Assembly: GCA_011032825.1 (NCBI GenBank)
Contig: JAADJZ010000026.1
Coordinates: 62,001 to 126,000, forward strand
Direction: 5' to 3'
Source of the DNA: Massariosphaeria phaeospora
Lineage: Eukaryota > Ascomycota > Dothideomycetes > Pleosporales
Length of the DNA stretch: 64,000 nucleotides
The notes beneath the pieces were generated by a model, which was given only the letters and a program-made list of their open reading frames with translations, was not told the DNA's origin and made no database searches. A program made the translations under genes and the position numbers. How positions within the stretch are numbered: position 1 is the first letter of the stretch; every line of letters begins with the position of its first letter. Positions 33,056 to 45,085 of the stretch are shown in pieces.

Positions 33056-36000
33056 CTTGGCTACTCAGACAGGTTTTCCAAACAGTCCTGAGTCGTGGAA
33101 GGCACGGGGTGTTGGGTGCGGCGCACACAGAATACTAAGTTAGCTTCGCGGCGCAACGGCGGAGGGTGTGTAGAAGCTGGTCAAACGGGCACGGCGTGCA
33201 ATAGGGATATCAGGATGATTTTGCAGGAGCCGCAGCAGGCGACGCAAGAGATCCGGGCCTTGGTAGCCACTAGGGGTGCGGCCGCGGACGCCCGACCTCT
33301 GGTGTGGGAGCCTGGGTATGTGAGCCTGGAAGCTAGCAGCGAGGCGTGTGGCTTGTGGGCGTAGTGGTGGGCAGCACGACAGATGGGGATAGCGCCGTTT
33401 GTCGACGCCGGCAGAACGCGCACGCTGCGCGACGGTACGGAGGATTTCGTGCAGATGATCTCCGCAGAGTCGTCAACAGTATGAAGAGGCAGACGTCCAA
33501 TGGCCGATGTCAGACAGGGTCTCAGACAGGCCAACCGGTGCGCGAGGCTTGTGATGAGGCCGCCGGTGCCGAGCGGCCGTCGATGGCGGCGAAGTAGGCG
33601 GCGGCGCGGTGCTGGGAGAGCTGGGGACGGAGGGCCGGGAAGCACAGGAGGGGGCGCGCTGGGCAGAGCAGCGCTGGAGGGGGGGTGAGGGGGTAGCCGG
33701 CGCGCTGAGCGTGGAGAGTCGCAGCGGGTGGGGAGGGCAGTCAGTACGCAGGCAGTAGATAGACGGACGGGGTGACAGTTGACGGTTGACAGTATGAGAG
33801 CTTCAGATGCGCAGCAGGCTAGGCGCATCCTGGCGCTAGCGCCCGTCCGCCGGCTCGGATGCAGCGCAGCAGCTTGGAACAGGCGGATAGAGAGAGTCGA
33901 CTCCAACTCTAGAGTCTACGTTGCGCAGACACCCTCCAGCGTCGCCGGACGAGGGCCTGGCCAAGGCAAAGCCAGCGGCCTCGAGCGCCGACCGTCGCCA
34001 GTCGAGAGTCAACCCGCGGCGGTTTGCTCGTGAGTCACACTGCGCGCCCTCTTGCACGCGTTTCTGGGGGGGACGCGCTGAGACAGTCGACCTTCCATTT
34101 CCTGTTCTGCACTCACACCTACGCCCGCGGGTGACCATCCCAGGCCGCCCTGGCCGGGAACCAGCCGCAGCGCATGGGGGAGGAGGGGGGGTGGAGGCAG
34201 CATGGAGGCCTGCGTTCAGGATATTGCGCGAAGCAGAGCCACACTCGGTGGGCGGCCAGGCCAGCGTCAGAGCGAGCGAGAGAGCCGCGCTGAGAGAGCG
34301 AGTAGTATATAATAATACGCGCATCCCTCCGGCCCGCTGTGCCTCTGCAAATCCCCCCAGTCCCCAAATCCACGAATCCGCTCGCTGTCGTTGTCCTCGA
34401 ATGCATACTCGCCATATACACCACACACCACACTCGTCCCAGCTCCGCAGCACCGCCTTTGTGCCCTCGCTACGTCACTGCGCTGCCGTGCACCACCGCG
34501 GCCGCCGCCATCGCCGCCGACACCGCCGCCCGCATCGCGCATCCCTCTGTGGTCTCTGCACGTCGTCCGCCCCGCGCCGTGCTCGCCCTCCCTCCTGGCA
34601 GCTGAAGTGCAGGTGAAAGTGCGCTGCTCGGCTCCCGCGCCCCGCCGAAGTGGTGAGCGCCGCGATCGTGTCGACGCCGACGCCGCCGTGTGATTCGCCC
34701 GCCCGACCAGCGCTTGGCGCCGTCCTAGCGACATCCTAGCGACGCATCCGGAGCCCTGAGCCCGCGCCCGCTCTGTTCAGTCCGTCGTCTTGCTGCTTCT
34801 GCTTGCTTGCTTGCTTGACCGCCTTCTCCGGCTGGCCTCTCGCCCTCGTCGCCGCCGCCGCCGCCCGCCGCCGCAGCCTCGCTCCCTCCTCCTCTCGCTG
34901 TGCTGTACCTTTGCTCAGCCCTCTCTTGTCTGTGACCCCGCCGCAGACGTCGCTCGTCGCTCCCCTCCAGCACCGCTTGCGTGTGCTGCCTGGCGTCGCT
35001 GCCGTATCTGATCGCGAAAGCCGCGCCGCGCCGGGCCATCCCACCCCGGAGCATCCCTCCCCCCCCCCCGCCATATACCTCGACCTGCTACCCACATCCA
35101 GCATTTTCCCTCCCGTCGCACAGAACCTCACCACGCACACCCTCCTCCGGACTGCGCGCCCCGGCCGACGTCCGCGCTGCTCCCAGAGCCCGCGTCTGGG
35201 CCCCGCTGCCCCGTCTCGACTGGTCCTCCAAGCCGGCAAACCTGTCCCACTGAACGCCGCCGCGAACCACCACCGCTGCCCGTTTGCTGCCCCTCCGCAC
35301 GGCACCTAGCCGCAGCGACCGCGACCGCCTGCCCGCCGTCCTCGAAAGCCGTGGCCTCCGCGCCGTGTGCGAGTCCTGCTGGAGACTGCTTGTGTCGTCT
35401 GCATTGAGGTGAGTCAACCGCTCTCGCTTCGCCGTCAGCGCCTCGTCGCTGCGCGTCTTGCGCATACCCTATCCCAAACCGACGCCCACCACTGTGCGAC
35501 CGCCCCTACCAACTGTTTCTCTGCTTTGGGCCGCTGTGCGACCGTCTCCACCACGCCGAGCTGCAGTGCGGCTGCTGTCCGCCGTCGCTCGCCTTGCTGC
35601 TCGCCTTCCTGTGCGCCACACGCATGCAACCGACCTTTCAACTTTCCCAACACTTTGCTTCTGTGGACGCCTGCCGCTGACATATTGCCTGCAGTCTTGG
35701 TCGTAGACCACCGCCACGAGCCACTAAACACCTCCGATCGCCCTCCGGTCCACCTGCTACTCCCCTCATTATCTCTACTATCCACGCCCGGCCCGCTGGG
35801 ATACCTCGATCCACACCCCGCAGGGATCATTCAAGCAACACCGCCGTCGTCCAGTGCACGAACACCGCAGCCGGAGACAGCAGCTGTGACCGGTGAGTCT
35901 CTCCCCGCGGCCGCGAATACAGAGCCCATGCGGAACTAACGCTTCTTATGTAGACAAACATCTTCTCCCACTCGAGAGCACATAGGGCTTGCTAGCGATA

Positions 36001-36434
36001 TCAAGCTCCACAAGCGACTGCTACTAGCTTGCTCCAAGTGTCCGTGTGCACCGAACATAGCAATCGTCTTTCCAGCCCTTTATATGGTCACGGACTGTCT
36101 TGTGCTCCAACCACCCTGCACGCCGAAAGAGTGCATTCCTTAGTCACTCGATTGCATCGAAGACAGATCGTTTCAGATCCTTGAGACCCGGGGCTAGTAT
36201 CGGGCCTCGGACTCGCACATCCACATTCCAGGGTCACTGCAACCTTCAGTAATGCCACAGCCCAGTAAGTACGCCTCTTGTCACCTCCCCACCCTTGGTT
36301 GTCATGAGACACCCCTCGAGTGTGCATAGTCATCACCCTCTTCTACTGTCCGGGCACATATATTGCACCCTATTAACCTCCCCTTTCCGTCTCCGTCCTT
36401 CGTCTCCACCGCTTTCCTACTCATCGTCCTCATC
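33056..36434. other. 3.4 kb upstream of the bHLH gene; pyrimidine-rich leader/promoter
   Basis: It holds the SFT2 upstream side and then a long stretch (about 34,320-35,900) strongly biased to C and T on the plus strand, rich in CCGCCGCC-like runs. Frames here are overlapping and low complexity. A candidate 5'-UTR intron donor (gaggtgagt) is at about 35,407. I read it as promoter and long 5' leader of the following gene. A homopurine-rich run (gagcgagcgagagag) lies near 34,270-34,300. Confidence 0.5.
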
Positions 36435-38123
36435 ATGCTTCGTGAAAGCAACATCATACTGACTGTCCCTCAAGCGGACGCCTTCTTCACTCCCCCATCT
36501 TCCTACTCTCCCCAGAAGTCCCTCTCGAGGCTGGACCTTCGGCTGGACTCGCACTCTGACGATAGTCTAGACCTTGAGATTTTCAACATGACCGGTACTG
36601 GCTCACCGACTCCATACATCAAAGAGGAAGTTGACGACATGAGCTACAACCCTAACCGCTTCATGAACCCCAACGGCTACGAAATGAGCCACCCTTTTGG
36701 AAGCCAGCAGTTCAGTACTGCAGGTGAGAACGTCAGTGGTATCAACCCCTCCGATCTCACCATGAGCGGGAGCTTCAACTTGAACAACCAGTTCAATGGC
36801 TCGACCAACTACATCCACGGAGCTGCAGGCATAGCAGACGACGAGCTTGCTGATTCTCTTGGCAACACGCAGGGGTTCAACGGCTTCGGTCAAGACAACA
36901 TGGAACAACAAGATGGCTTTTACCATGGAAATGCCAACAGCGGACACGTTCCTGGCAACCATCCGAGCATCAACCAGATCTACTCAAACACCCCGGATGA
37001 CCTACCCATTCAGAGCCCGTTTGTCCAGCCTCAGCAGTTCGACTTTTCACAATACCACTCGGCGCCTCAACGAATGGGCTTCCCCGCCAGCATGCCCAAC
37101 GGTGCCATGCGCCAAAGGATACCGGCTAGCATGACTAGGACTGGATCCGACACTCGTAGTCCAATGTCACCAAAGACACCACTAGGAGGACTCCATATCG
37201 GCACGCCTGACTCTGGAAGCTTTGCAACACAGCCAATCATGGCTAACATGCATCATCGCCAACAGAAGAGCATCTCTAGCCAGTGGGACCACACACCAGG
37301 AAGTGCGCAGTCGTGGGTTGATTCACCGACCCAGTCCCCGCATAGTAACACAATGCACCATCAGATCTCGGAGGTCATGCATTCCGGGAAGCATGCCTCA
37401 CTACCCGCCAAGGTCGACCTTGGTCAGACCCAGGATGCAAAGAAACGCAGACGACGTGAGTCCCACAACCTCGTTGAGCGTCGTCGCAGAGACAACATCA
37501 ACGAACGCATCCACGACCTATCTCGCCTTGTACCCCAGCATCGACTCGAAGACGAGAAAGTCAGGAAGCACATCAACAACAACGGGCCACTCTCGCCTAC
37601 GATGACAGCGAGCGGCATGTCGCCTCCACAAGCTACGTCTCTGTTGGCTGGTGGTAGCGGGCGACGTGCTGCGGGAAGTATCACGCAGGGCTTGCCGATC
37701 GAAGAAAAGGATAAAGGACCCAACAAGGGTGACATCCTCAACGGCGCTGTCGGTTGGACTCGTGATCTCATGTGGATGCTATACAAGCAACTCCAACAGA
37801 ACGAAGAGATGAGGACTCGACTTCGAGACACTACCGGAGAGGAGTGGGAGACCGACGAGACCGAAGATGAACGACGCATGCGCACCGAGCTAGTAGATGC
37901 TGTCGAGAAAAACGGCTTCTCAAGCTTCAGATATTCTCGAGGACCTGGCTCGGGTCTGCGAGTGCCCAAACATACCAATGTCGCCGGTGACCCTGTCAGC
38001 GGCCTCTCGCCCCAGAGCCTAAGCCCAGGTGGTTCAAACTCCAACGGCCAGCAACAATACTGGAGCAATCCGGGAACTCTGAAGGAAGAAGAGGAGGGGG
38101 GGTTTGGCATGGATCTGGGCTGA
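36435..38123 (+). CDS. Basic helix-loop-helix transcription factor (fungal GlcD-gamma-like annotation class)
   Basis: An intronless frame opens at 36363. Possible ATGs are 36363, 36435 (MLRESNIILTVPQADAFF) and 36588 (MTGTGSPTPYIKEEVDD). The 36435 start gives about 562 residues; 36588 is equally plausible because SPTPYIKEE looks like the conserved start and includes a sumoylation-type IKEE. The middle is Asn/Gln/Ser/Pro-rich. The basic helix KKRRRRESHNLVERRRRDN near residue 335 has the His-x3-Glu-x3-Arg set of factors that bind CACGTG. Helix 1 is NERIHDLSRLVP. Helix 2 (NKGDILNGAVGWTRDLMWML) follows a loop of about 60 residues, unusually long, and continues into a short coiled segment. The C-terminus is Ser/Gly-rich and ends acidic. 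Relatives in aspergilli carry the label HLH transcription factor GlcD gamma. Targets are unknown. Confidence 0.9.
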   Translation: MLRESNIILTVPQADAFFTPPSSYSPQKSLSRLDLRLDSHSDDSLDLEIFNMTGTGSPTPYIKEEVDDMSYNPNRFMNPNGYEMSHPFGSQQFSTAGENVSGINPSDLTMSGSFNLNNQFNGSTNYIHGAAGIADDELADSLGNTQGFNGFGQDNMEQQDGFYHGNANSGHVPGNHPSINQIYSNTPDDLPIQSPFVQPQQFDFSQYHSAPQRMGFPASMPNGAMRQRIPASMTRTGSDTRSPMSPKTPLGGLHIGTPDSGSFATQPIMANMHHRQQKSISSQWDHTPGSAQSWVDSPTQSPHSNTMHHQISEVMHSGKHASLPAKVDLGQTQDAKKRRRRESHNLVERRRRDNINERIHDLSRLVPQHRLEDEKVRKHINNNGPLSPTMTASGMSPPQATSLLAGGSGRRAAGSITQGLPIEEKDKGPNKGDILNGAVGWTRDLMWMLYKQLQQNEEMRTRLRDTTGEEWETDETEDERRMRTELVDAVEKNGFSSFRYSRGPGSGLRVPKHTNVAGDPVSGLSPQSLSPGGSNSNGQQQYWSNPGTLKEEEEGGFGMDLG

Positions 38124-39233
38124 GCTGATGCAACCCTCAACATCCTTCCGCCGTTCGATACGCCTGCATCGTTGTTATCTTTCCTTCGTACTATGATACC
38201 CCCTCCGATACCGCACCCCCCGTTTCCTGCAGCCGGCATATGCATTCGCTGAGCTCAGACCCATGAACGACGGTCCCGAGGCTCCATGCACTACAGACAA
38301 TATGGTCCTTCCGGCGTTTGTTCAGCACTCGCCGTCTTTGCCGGTCATTAGACAGCTGAGCTGCACTTCCTATTGCATTTACAGCACACAACCTCATTGC
38401 ATAACGTTGCAACCGTCCCATTGCACACTACCATCCTAGGCGTTTCGGAGTAGCCCATTTGAGCATAGCCTACCGAAAGAGAGGAAGGCTTCTTGACAGT
38501 GTGCTCGGTCAGGTGCGGAGTTATGGTTTCTTTGCCATGTTTCATTACCCCAACAGTCTGTGGAGACAACTTCGCGACGCATCGGTCGTACAGATTGCTA
38601 GACGATTCGTTCGCCTATTCAATCCTTGCCCCTCGATTTTGCGTCGACATTTGTCTCTTTCACGCTACCTGGGTCCGGATACTTAGCGAGATATTATTCA
38701 TGGTTTTTTGCACATCACCACTCAGCACATTCCTCCTAAACATTTTTATCTTCATTACTTGTTTGCCGATTTGTTTTCTTTTCCCTTGTTACTGGCCCGG
38801 CGGGAAAGCATAAGTGGCGTTGGGTGGACTCGGGCGTACTACTGCTAATGTCGGCAAACGTTCGAGAAGGCGCCACTGCGTGCTTTGGGGGGGTTCTCCT
38901 TTATTTGTTTGTTGTGTTTTTTTTCATTTTCTGATTTATCTTCGCTTTGTTTTACTCGGGATGGTATGGGATGGGTATGGGTATGGGTATGGGAGGCATA
39001 TGGGACATTGTGTTTCATCTAATTTTATCTCTACCTATCTACCTACCTACATAGTTGATATGGGACCAAGCTTTTCGTAAACACATGCATGTTGTTGGGG
39101 TGATTGTGATGTGGATGCAGGTAGGCAGACATGTGCAGAACAGAGTCTTAGTGCAAGGTCCTGATCGATGCCTCTGTATATCGGTATCCTGTTTCGTTCT
39201 CGTTTCGTTTGGCTAGGTAGTGCGTTTAGCAGC

Positions 39234-39235
39234 GA

Positions 39236-39264
<29 letters not shown>
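39234..39264 (+). repeat. GGCT tetranucleotide repeat
   Basis: A tandem run of ctgg/ggct units, about seven copies. Confidence 0.85.
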
Positions 39265-39268
<4 letters not shown>

Positions 39269-39463
39269 TGGGTTACACGCTTTGGATTGAGGGTGCGGTT
39301 GGTTGTTTATGCTTGGTTTGCACTACACTACACAGTTAGTCTACACAGTCTGTACTACTATCTCGTGAGGCCTCGCCTCGCCTCGCCTGGGTCCCCCTCG
39401 TATCATCGTATCTCTTTTCTTCTCATCCGCATCGCCTACTGAAAGTGTATATATACCAAGAGA

Positions 39464-39608
39464 CAGTTCAGTTCCGTTCAGTTCCGTTCAGTTCCGTTCC
39501 GTTCAGTTCCGTTCCGTTCCGTTCCGTTCAGTTCCGTTCAGTTCAGTTTCGTTCAGTTCAGTTCAGTTCCGTTCCGTTCACTTCAGTTCAGTTCAGTCCA
39601 GTCCAGTT
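39464..39608 (+). repeat. TTCAG / TTCCG pentanucleotide minisatellite
   Basis: About 29 tandem 5-base units of gttca/gttcc type in irregular order, with single-base variants (tttcg, cttca, gtcca) toward the right. The array can be translated as a Phe/Arg/Ser/Val/Gln repeat but has no other coding signal. Confidence 0.92.
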
Positions 39609-40197
39609 CTCGCGCGCGCTTACACGTCCTTTTTGACGAACTAGATTTAGTCTAGAGTTTCGTCGCTTGGTCAAGAGTCAAGAGTCAAGAGGACAGAGGA
39701 TAGAGGACAGAGGATAGAGACTGGGTGGGTGGGTGTGAAATAAAATAAAATGTCTACTGTTTACGGCTGGCAAATAGGAAGTATGGAAGTACTAGCTGTG
39801 GTGTGGTATGGTGTGCTGTGGTGTGATATGCTGTAGATGGAGGGAGGGCAGTGAATAGAATAGATGAATGAATAGATGAATAATGGATGGGTTGTTTGCT
39901 TTGATATTGATGGGCATGGGGATGTGGACGGCGACGGCGACGGTCTTTCTTTGCACTGCGTTCCCGCTCTCTCTCTCTCTCTGTGCCGCGGAGCTCACAG
40001 CTCACAGCTCACAGCCCACAACTCGCAGCCCGCCAGTTCAATTCACTTCCAGTTTCAGTTCCAGTTCCAGTTACTGCTTTGGTTTGGTTTGGTTTGCTTT
40101 AATTTGGATTGATCTTAGTTGCTGAACGAGCGAGATATTGATATTGCAGCGCATAGAACGCCCTACTATACCTACCTTCGCAACAACAGCACTCCCT

Positions 40198-40308
40198 ACT
40201 GGCACTACATTACGTAGTCCAGTCCAGTGGCAGTCCAGTCCAGTCCAACCCATGGTTTTGATTCACGACAGAGATGGAGGGCAGTGGAGTGGAGTGGAGT
40301 GGAGTGGC
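40198..40308 (+). repeat. GTCCA and GGAGT pentanucleotide repeats
   Basis: gtcca units (about 40,219-40,250) are followed by ggagt units (40,283-40,307). Confidence 0.75.
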
Positions 40309-40754
40309 ATACATACATCAGTTCATGGCCGCGTAATGTATATGCAGATGCATCATGCCTATGCCCGTAGCGAACAAAACAACCAAACATGCCCTACTCT
40401 GATCCAGTTCACTCCCCTTCACCTCACTGTGCCCCGCATATCATGTTTGTTTCATCCATAGCGATCAGAGTATACCGCTAGCGCCACTATAGCACAGCAT
40501 ACATACTACACTGCACTATACTCCACTACACCATACTATATTATACTCCACCATACTATAGCAGAAGCTGCGCTATCGATAGAAGTTTACGACGCCGGTA
40601 TCATATCATGCGGTCCGCCGCCCTCGCACAGCAGGCCAACCCACTAACACATCCACACCTACCTACACACACACCCGCTGCACCGTCCATCTGCCACCGA
40701 CGTCAGCACACAGGCAGACACACACCCCGCGATCAGATCAGATCATCCGCCGCT

Positions 40755-40780
40755 GCGCATGCGCATGCGCATGCGCACCC
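40755..40780 (+). repeat. Tandem GCATGC palindromes
   Basis: A run of alternating gcatgc/gcgcat units in which every unit is self-complementary or nearly so. This gives an alternating purine-pyrimidine tract that could extrude or adopt Z-form. Confidence 0.8.
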
Positions 40781-41759
40781 GCAACACCAACCCGGGTGTT
40801 TCAGCGCGCGTCGTGCACCGGCCAGCTCGGCTGCACTGCGGCGCAGCTGCGCAGGGTGGAAGGTGCAGGTGGTATGCCGCAGCCAGGCCAGACGACCGGG
40901 CCGACGAACATCTAGGTGGGTGGTCGTGGTCGTGTTGTGGTCGTTCGTTTTACTGACTGACTGAGGGGTAGACGAGACGAGACGAGGTGCAGCGGCTGCC
41001 GACATGGCTAGTGGGGGTGCGACGTTACACCTCCGCGACCGCCGATCGGTAGATCGCTGCTGCTTCTGGGCGTCGTCAGGCGGAGCCATGTCTCAGTCGT
41101 GGGGGGGTGGGTGGCTGCTGCGGGGTGGCGAATATTGCGCGGGAAACATGTTTGTGGTGGTGGTGGGCTTTGGTGGGAGGGGGGGGGGGCAGACATGTGA
41201 ATGAGGAGGGGGTAATGCGACGTGTGGCGATAAGATATTTGAGTTTCGTAGAACGGTGTGGTATTTCTGTACCGCGCATTGCCGGGAGCGGAGTTTGGGA
41301 GTTGTGGAGAGCTGGCTGCTGTGGCTTGTGGCTCATCCCTTCGCCGTCGTACCAGTATTGCCTGTGAGTCACTAGCCGTGGCGTGACCGAGAACGACGTC
41401 TGCTACGGCGTCTTGTCAACCTGTCACCCCAGTTTGTCTTTCCCAAAGTCCTCTCCTGTTGCCCAGTTTCCACTCCCTTCTATCCCGTTTCCTTGTTTCG
41501 ACGTGTCTCGTTTCGGCTTCAGACAGCGGGACGCTGCAGGGTTTCATGCGATGTAACCTGTCAAAATCTGGCGTCGTCTCTTACGCCTGCCTTGCGAATG
41601 TACACCCGCAGAGCCGATTCGGTCACTGTAAAGTGAGCGTTTGCCAGAAAGAGCTGAATTCAAAAGTCGTATGCTCGGTTATTCGGCTGCTTCCGAACCG
41701 ATGACCAGGATAGGAGGCCGGAAGCCGGAGACCTTCATTCCAATGAGACCTTGGCTCCT

Positions 41760-42679
41760 CTAGGATGTGGACGGCTTTTCTTGCGTCTGAGATTGCGGTT
41801 GCTGTTGTGGTGGGGTTACAGTTGCAGCGTCCAGGCTTTGCGAGGCAGTACCTGCGGCCTGGTCATCGTCCCCGAATCCGAGGTTCTTGAACGAGTCAGG
41901 GGCCATGAGGTTCCTATGATCACGACAGATGTGGTCAGCACACTCTGACAGTTCTATTTTGAGAGACGATGCGCCTTTTTCGGTTGCTGCCGGAAAGAAG
42001 TGGAGGCACTGTGAGATGTGGAGAAGGCGACTGCCGGGGAAGTTCTGGACGAATAGAGGAAGAATATGCGGTGATCTGACAGCTTGGACAGATGCGGCTG
42101 AGTGCATCGATTCAGATCTTGACAGAACGCAAGGGGCGAAGACCGCAAGATCTCTCCCTTGCGTTGAGACTAAAGCGGGATGTGGCTTGAAACATGACAG
42201 TGGAAGCCAAATATAGAGTTTACGAAGTGGGCAAATGGGTACAATTCGATATAAGGGAATGTCGGATACGTACCGCTCCATTCGACAGGACAGGTATGAC
42301 TTGGACAAATTGCGACATTCGGGGTCATTGGTACCGCGATGGTTTCGGAGGCATCTCAGATACGACGCTATGATCGACTTGCATTCGCCTGGAATGGATG
42401 TCAGTTGCCGGTTCGGTGTGAGTGACACTGCTGGTTATTGATAGAGCCCACTATCGCATCGACTCGAGGATAAAAGCAGCGGAGGGGTCTGACCGTCGTG
42501 ATCGAGGGGAAACGAGCCACGCTCAGGACTGCAATTGGAATTGATCAGCTAAAAACCTGTATATAATCCCTAGCTGGTGCACGTCGTAGTGTTGGTGGCT
42601 CTCGGGAGGGGCTGGGGAGACAGGCTCACGGTGTGGGCTTCTGGATTTTCTGGATACCACCAGGTGCTCCGAAACTCAT
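41760..42679 (-). CDS. COX19: Cytochrome c oxidase assembly protein COX19
   Basis: Four exons (42679..42630, 42528..42494, 42388..42274, 41913..41760) join in frame to 117 residues. COX19 is a twin CX9C protein of the mitochondrial intermembrane space and cytosol that assists copper supply to cytochrome oxidase. The start MSFGAPGGIQKIQKPTPPER and then GSFPLDHDGECKSI match the family. The twin motifs are C-KSIIASYLR-C and C-RNLSKSYLS-C, each with exactly nine residues between cysteines. NLMAPDSFKNLGF follows, then a Gln/Pro/Ser-rich tail. The gene has no long single frame and is recognisable only after splicing. It is divergent from THO3. Confidence 0.95.
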
Positions 42680-43530
42680 TTCTGCAGTATATGAACAGCG
42701 CAGACTTCTTTAGTCGAGAAGAGGGTAGACTAGGGCGTGAGGCGATGTCAATGGTAACGGGGGTGCGGCGGGTGCTGTTTATGTCGTGGAGTGAACTCGA
42801 AATAAGGCTGCCGTAGCTCCCGAGGCCCGTGGTCTGTGCATGGCGTGGCTTTCACCATCCCAGCCCTTACCGGATGACGTGCATCTGCACCCTAACTACT
42901 GAGTTTCGAGAAACAGTGCAATTGATTCGACGAGCACCGTGGCATGCGTTGCATGTCGAGTTAATCTCCGCTGCCAATCGTATGCGCTCGCTTCCAGCTC
43001 CAGTGACAGAGACAGAAGAATTTAAGTAGGACGTGGATCCCGTACTTGATAGCTCACTTACGGGCCAGTGTGTCCCTCAGTTCTTGATGCTTATCAAAGA
43101 AGGTAATAGAGATAAGGCTCAAGGTGGAACTGGTAGCCCATCAGTGCTTTCAGAAGTGACGACAACTTTTGTCACGGCTTCAGGTTTTGACAATTTTTTC
43201 TCCCAGCTACGTACTAGCGTGGACTGTCAAATCTCCAAATTTTCCTCTCTTCATGAAGGGTTTTTGGCGACAGCCGTTTCGATTTTCGCACTCACTGTGA
43301 TAAGTATAGTCTCCATACTCTCGGAATCTCAGGTCACCTGGTGCCTTCGTCGGAACAGCAACGCAATGGGCACAGGTGAATTCCCTGCCCCTGCCTCCGG
43401 GCTTGGCACCCTTCGGTTAGCTGCATATCCTCACCTCACTCACCTCTGAGACAAACCACGCGCCCGATTGCTCTTTAAAAACCATTGGCCACGCCTGCGG
43501 TTGTCTTAGACTGTTCGCTTGCAGTACACA
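42680..43530. other. Divergent promoter region, COX19 / THO3
   Basis: 851 bases between the two start codons. An open frame of 138 codons (43033-43449) starts without ATG and resembles nothing; I do not call it. Confidence 0.5.
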
Positions 43531-44576
43531 ATGGCTCCACCGACCCGCGCTCAACCTCTCGCCAAACCGTTCTTCTCGCCCGCCTTCTCGAAGCTCAAGA
43601 CGTCGACGTACATCGACAACATCAGACCCGGCGCCCCAGTCTCGTCGTCGCACTTCATCCGCACCTTGTCCTGGAACGCGTCGGGGTCCTTCATTGCCAC
43701 GGGTGCTGCAGACAAGACACTGCGGATATGGAACCCGGAGAAGAACAACTACAAAAACTCGACTGAGTTGCGCACGCCGGGAGTCGGCGCGAGCGTGTCG
43801 CTCGAGCGCGTCGCATTCCACCCGATGAACGAGAACGAGCTGGCGAGCTGCGGCTCGGATGGCATGCTCCGGTTCTGGGATGTGCGGTCCAAGGCGAGCG
43901 TGGGAGAGGTCAAGGTCGGGGAGCAGCCCTTCGTCTTGGCCTGGACGCCCGACGGGACGGAGATTGTTGCAGGCAGAAAAGTGAGGCCATCCGGCGCCGC
44001 CGATATCGTGAGCGCTAGCTAATGCGTATACAGGACAACCTCATCGTACAAGTCGATCGCGCGGCCCTCAAGGTCGTCTCCGAGCACCGGCAGAGCGTGC
44101 AAACGAACCAGCTTGTCTTCGACTGGTCCGGCACCCACCTTCACCTCACAAACGGCGACGGTTGCATCAGGATCGTGCGATACCCTTCCTTCGAGACGGC
44201 CGTCACGCTCAACGCGCACACGTCGTCATGCTTCGCCGTGAGCATGTCGCCGAGCGGAGAATATCTCGCCGCGGGCGGTGGCGATGCGCTCGTGTCGCTT
44301 TGGGACACCGAGGACTGGATATGCATGCGCACGATGGAATTGACCCAGAACCCCGTGAAGAGCGTCGATTTCTCCTTCGACGGCAGTTACATTTCGGCGG
44401 GCGCAGATGACAAGGAGGAGAAGCAATTGCACATAGCACATGTCGAGACGGGAGAAATCGTGCACACGATCGATGTCCCGCAACCCGCAGCGCATGTTGC
44501 GTGGCATCCGTGTCGCTATGTTCTGGCGTATTCGGCGGACAGTCAGGGTTTGAAGATTGTTGGTGGAATTAGTTGA
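43531..44576 (+). CDS. THO3: THO complex subunit 3 (TEX1/THOC3), WD40 protein
   Basis: Exons 43531..43980 and 44034..44576 (53-base intron, phase 0) give 330 residues. The ATG at 43531 (MAPPTRAQPLAKPFFSPAFS) is the first in frame. THO/TREX couples transcription to mRNA export in the nucleus. WD40 blades seen: RTLSWNASGSFIATGAADKTLRIW; VAFHPMNENELASCGSDGMLRFWDVRS; VLAWTPDGTEIVAGRKDNLIVQVD; LVFDWSGTHLHLTNGDGCIRI; AVSMSPSGEYLAAGGGDALVSLWD; SVDFSFDGSYISAGADD; and a last blade AHVAWHPCRYVLAYSAD. DTEDWICMRTM with PVKSVDFSFDG is the family's typical C-terminal stretch. Length is normal. Confidence 0.93.
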
Positions 44577-45085
44577 TTATGTTCGAAGGCATGGTATAAA
44601 GCGGCGTTCGGAAGGCATTGAGTCCACGTAAGATACCCCTTGACAAGTTTCTGCGCCAATACATAACATTGTCGTTTGCGCTTCTTCGTCTTATCTTCGT
44701 CTTCGTCATTAAGGAGCTGTTATCCCGAACTACAGTACATCATCCACAGCATCCCATACTGCTGACTGCAAGTCATCTATCACAGTACCCAATGCTATTT
44801 TCGTCAGGATTCATACCGGATTCAAGGCCGAATTCCTCTCGCACGTATGACGACACCTTCCTGCAGGAACGATCTTACCATAGTTTTCGGGCAAAGGGCC
44901 AATTAAGAACATCGCCCGGGGTAGGTAGCTAGGTAGAAAGAGTACATTGTCCGCGCTTCGCGCCCTACATGTCCTCCCGGGATGACTTAGTCATCCTTCG
45001 CCAGTAGATATACTCTAGGCACCTGCCATTGTTCAAAATTAGAATCTGTCCCACTCAATAACATTAGGAACAGCCAACCGCCGAA
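44577..45085. other. Intergenic, THO3 3' flank and SDR promoter
   Basis: No feature is recognised in this 509-base interval. Confidence 0.5.

Larger units (their letters stand above)
38124..41759. other. 3.6 kb gene-free, simple-repeat-rich region
   Basis: It lies between the bHLH gene and COX19 and includes the bHLH 3' UTR. It carries many different short tandem repeats (listed separately where long) and no frame with family resemblance. Confidence 0.6.

Noticed and set aside
39445..39636. Open frame of Phe/Arg/Ser/Val/Gln repeats
   Set aside because: It is the translation of the TTCAG/TTCCG minisatellite, with no other coding evidence.
43033..43449. 138-codon frame between COX19 and THO3
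   Set aside because: No ATG start, no family resemblance, and it sits in a divergent promoter.
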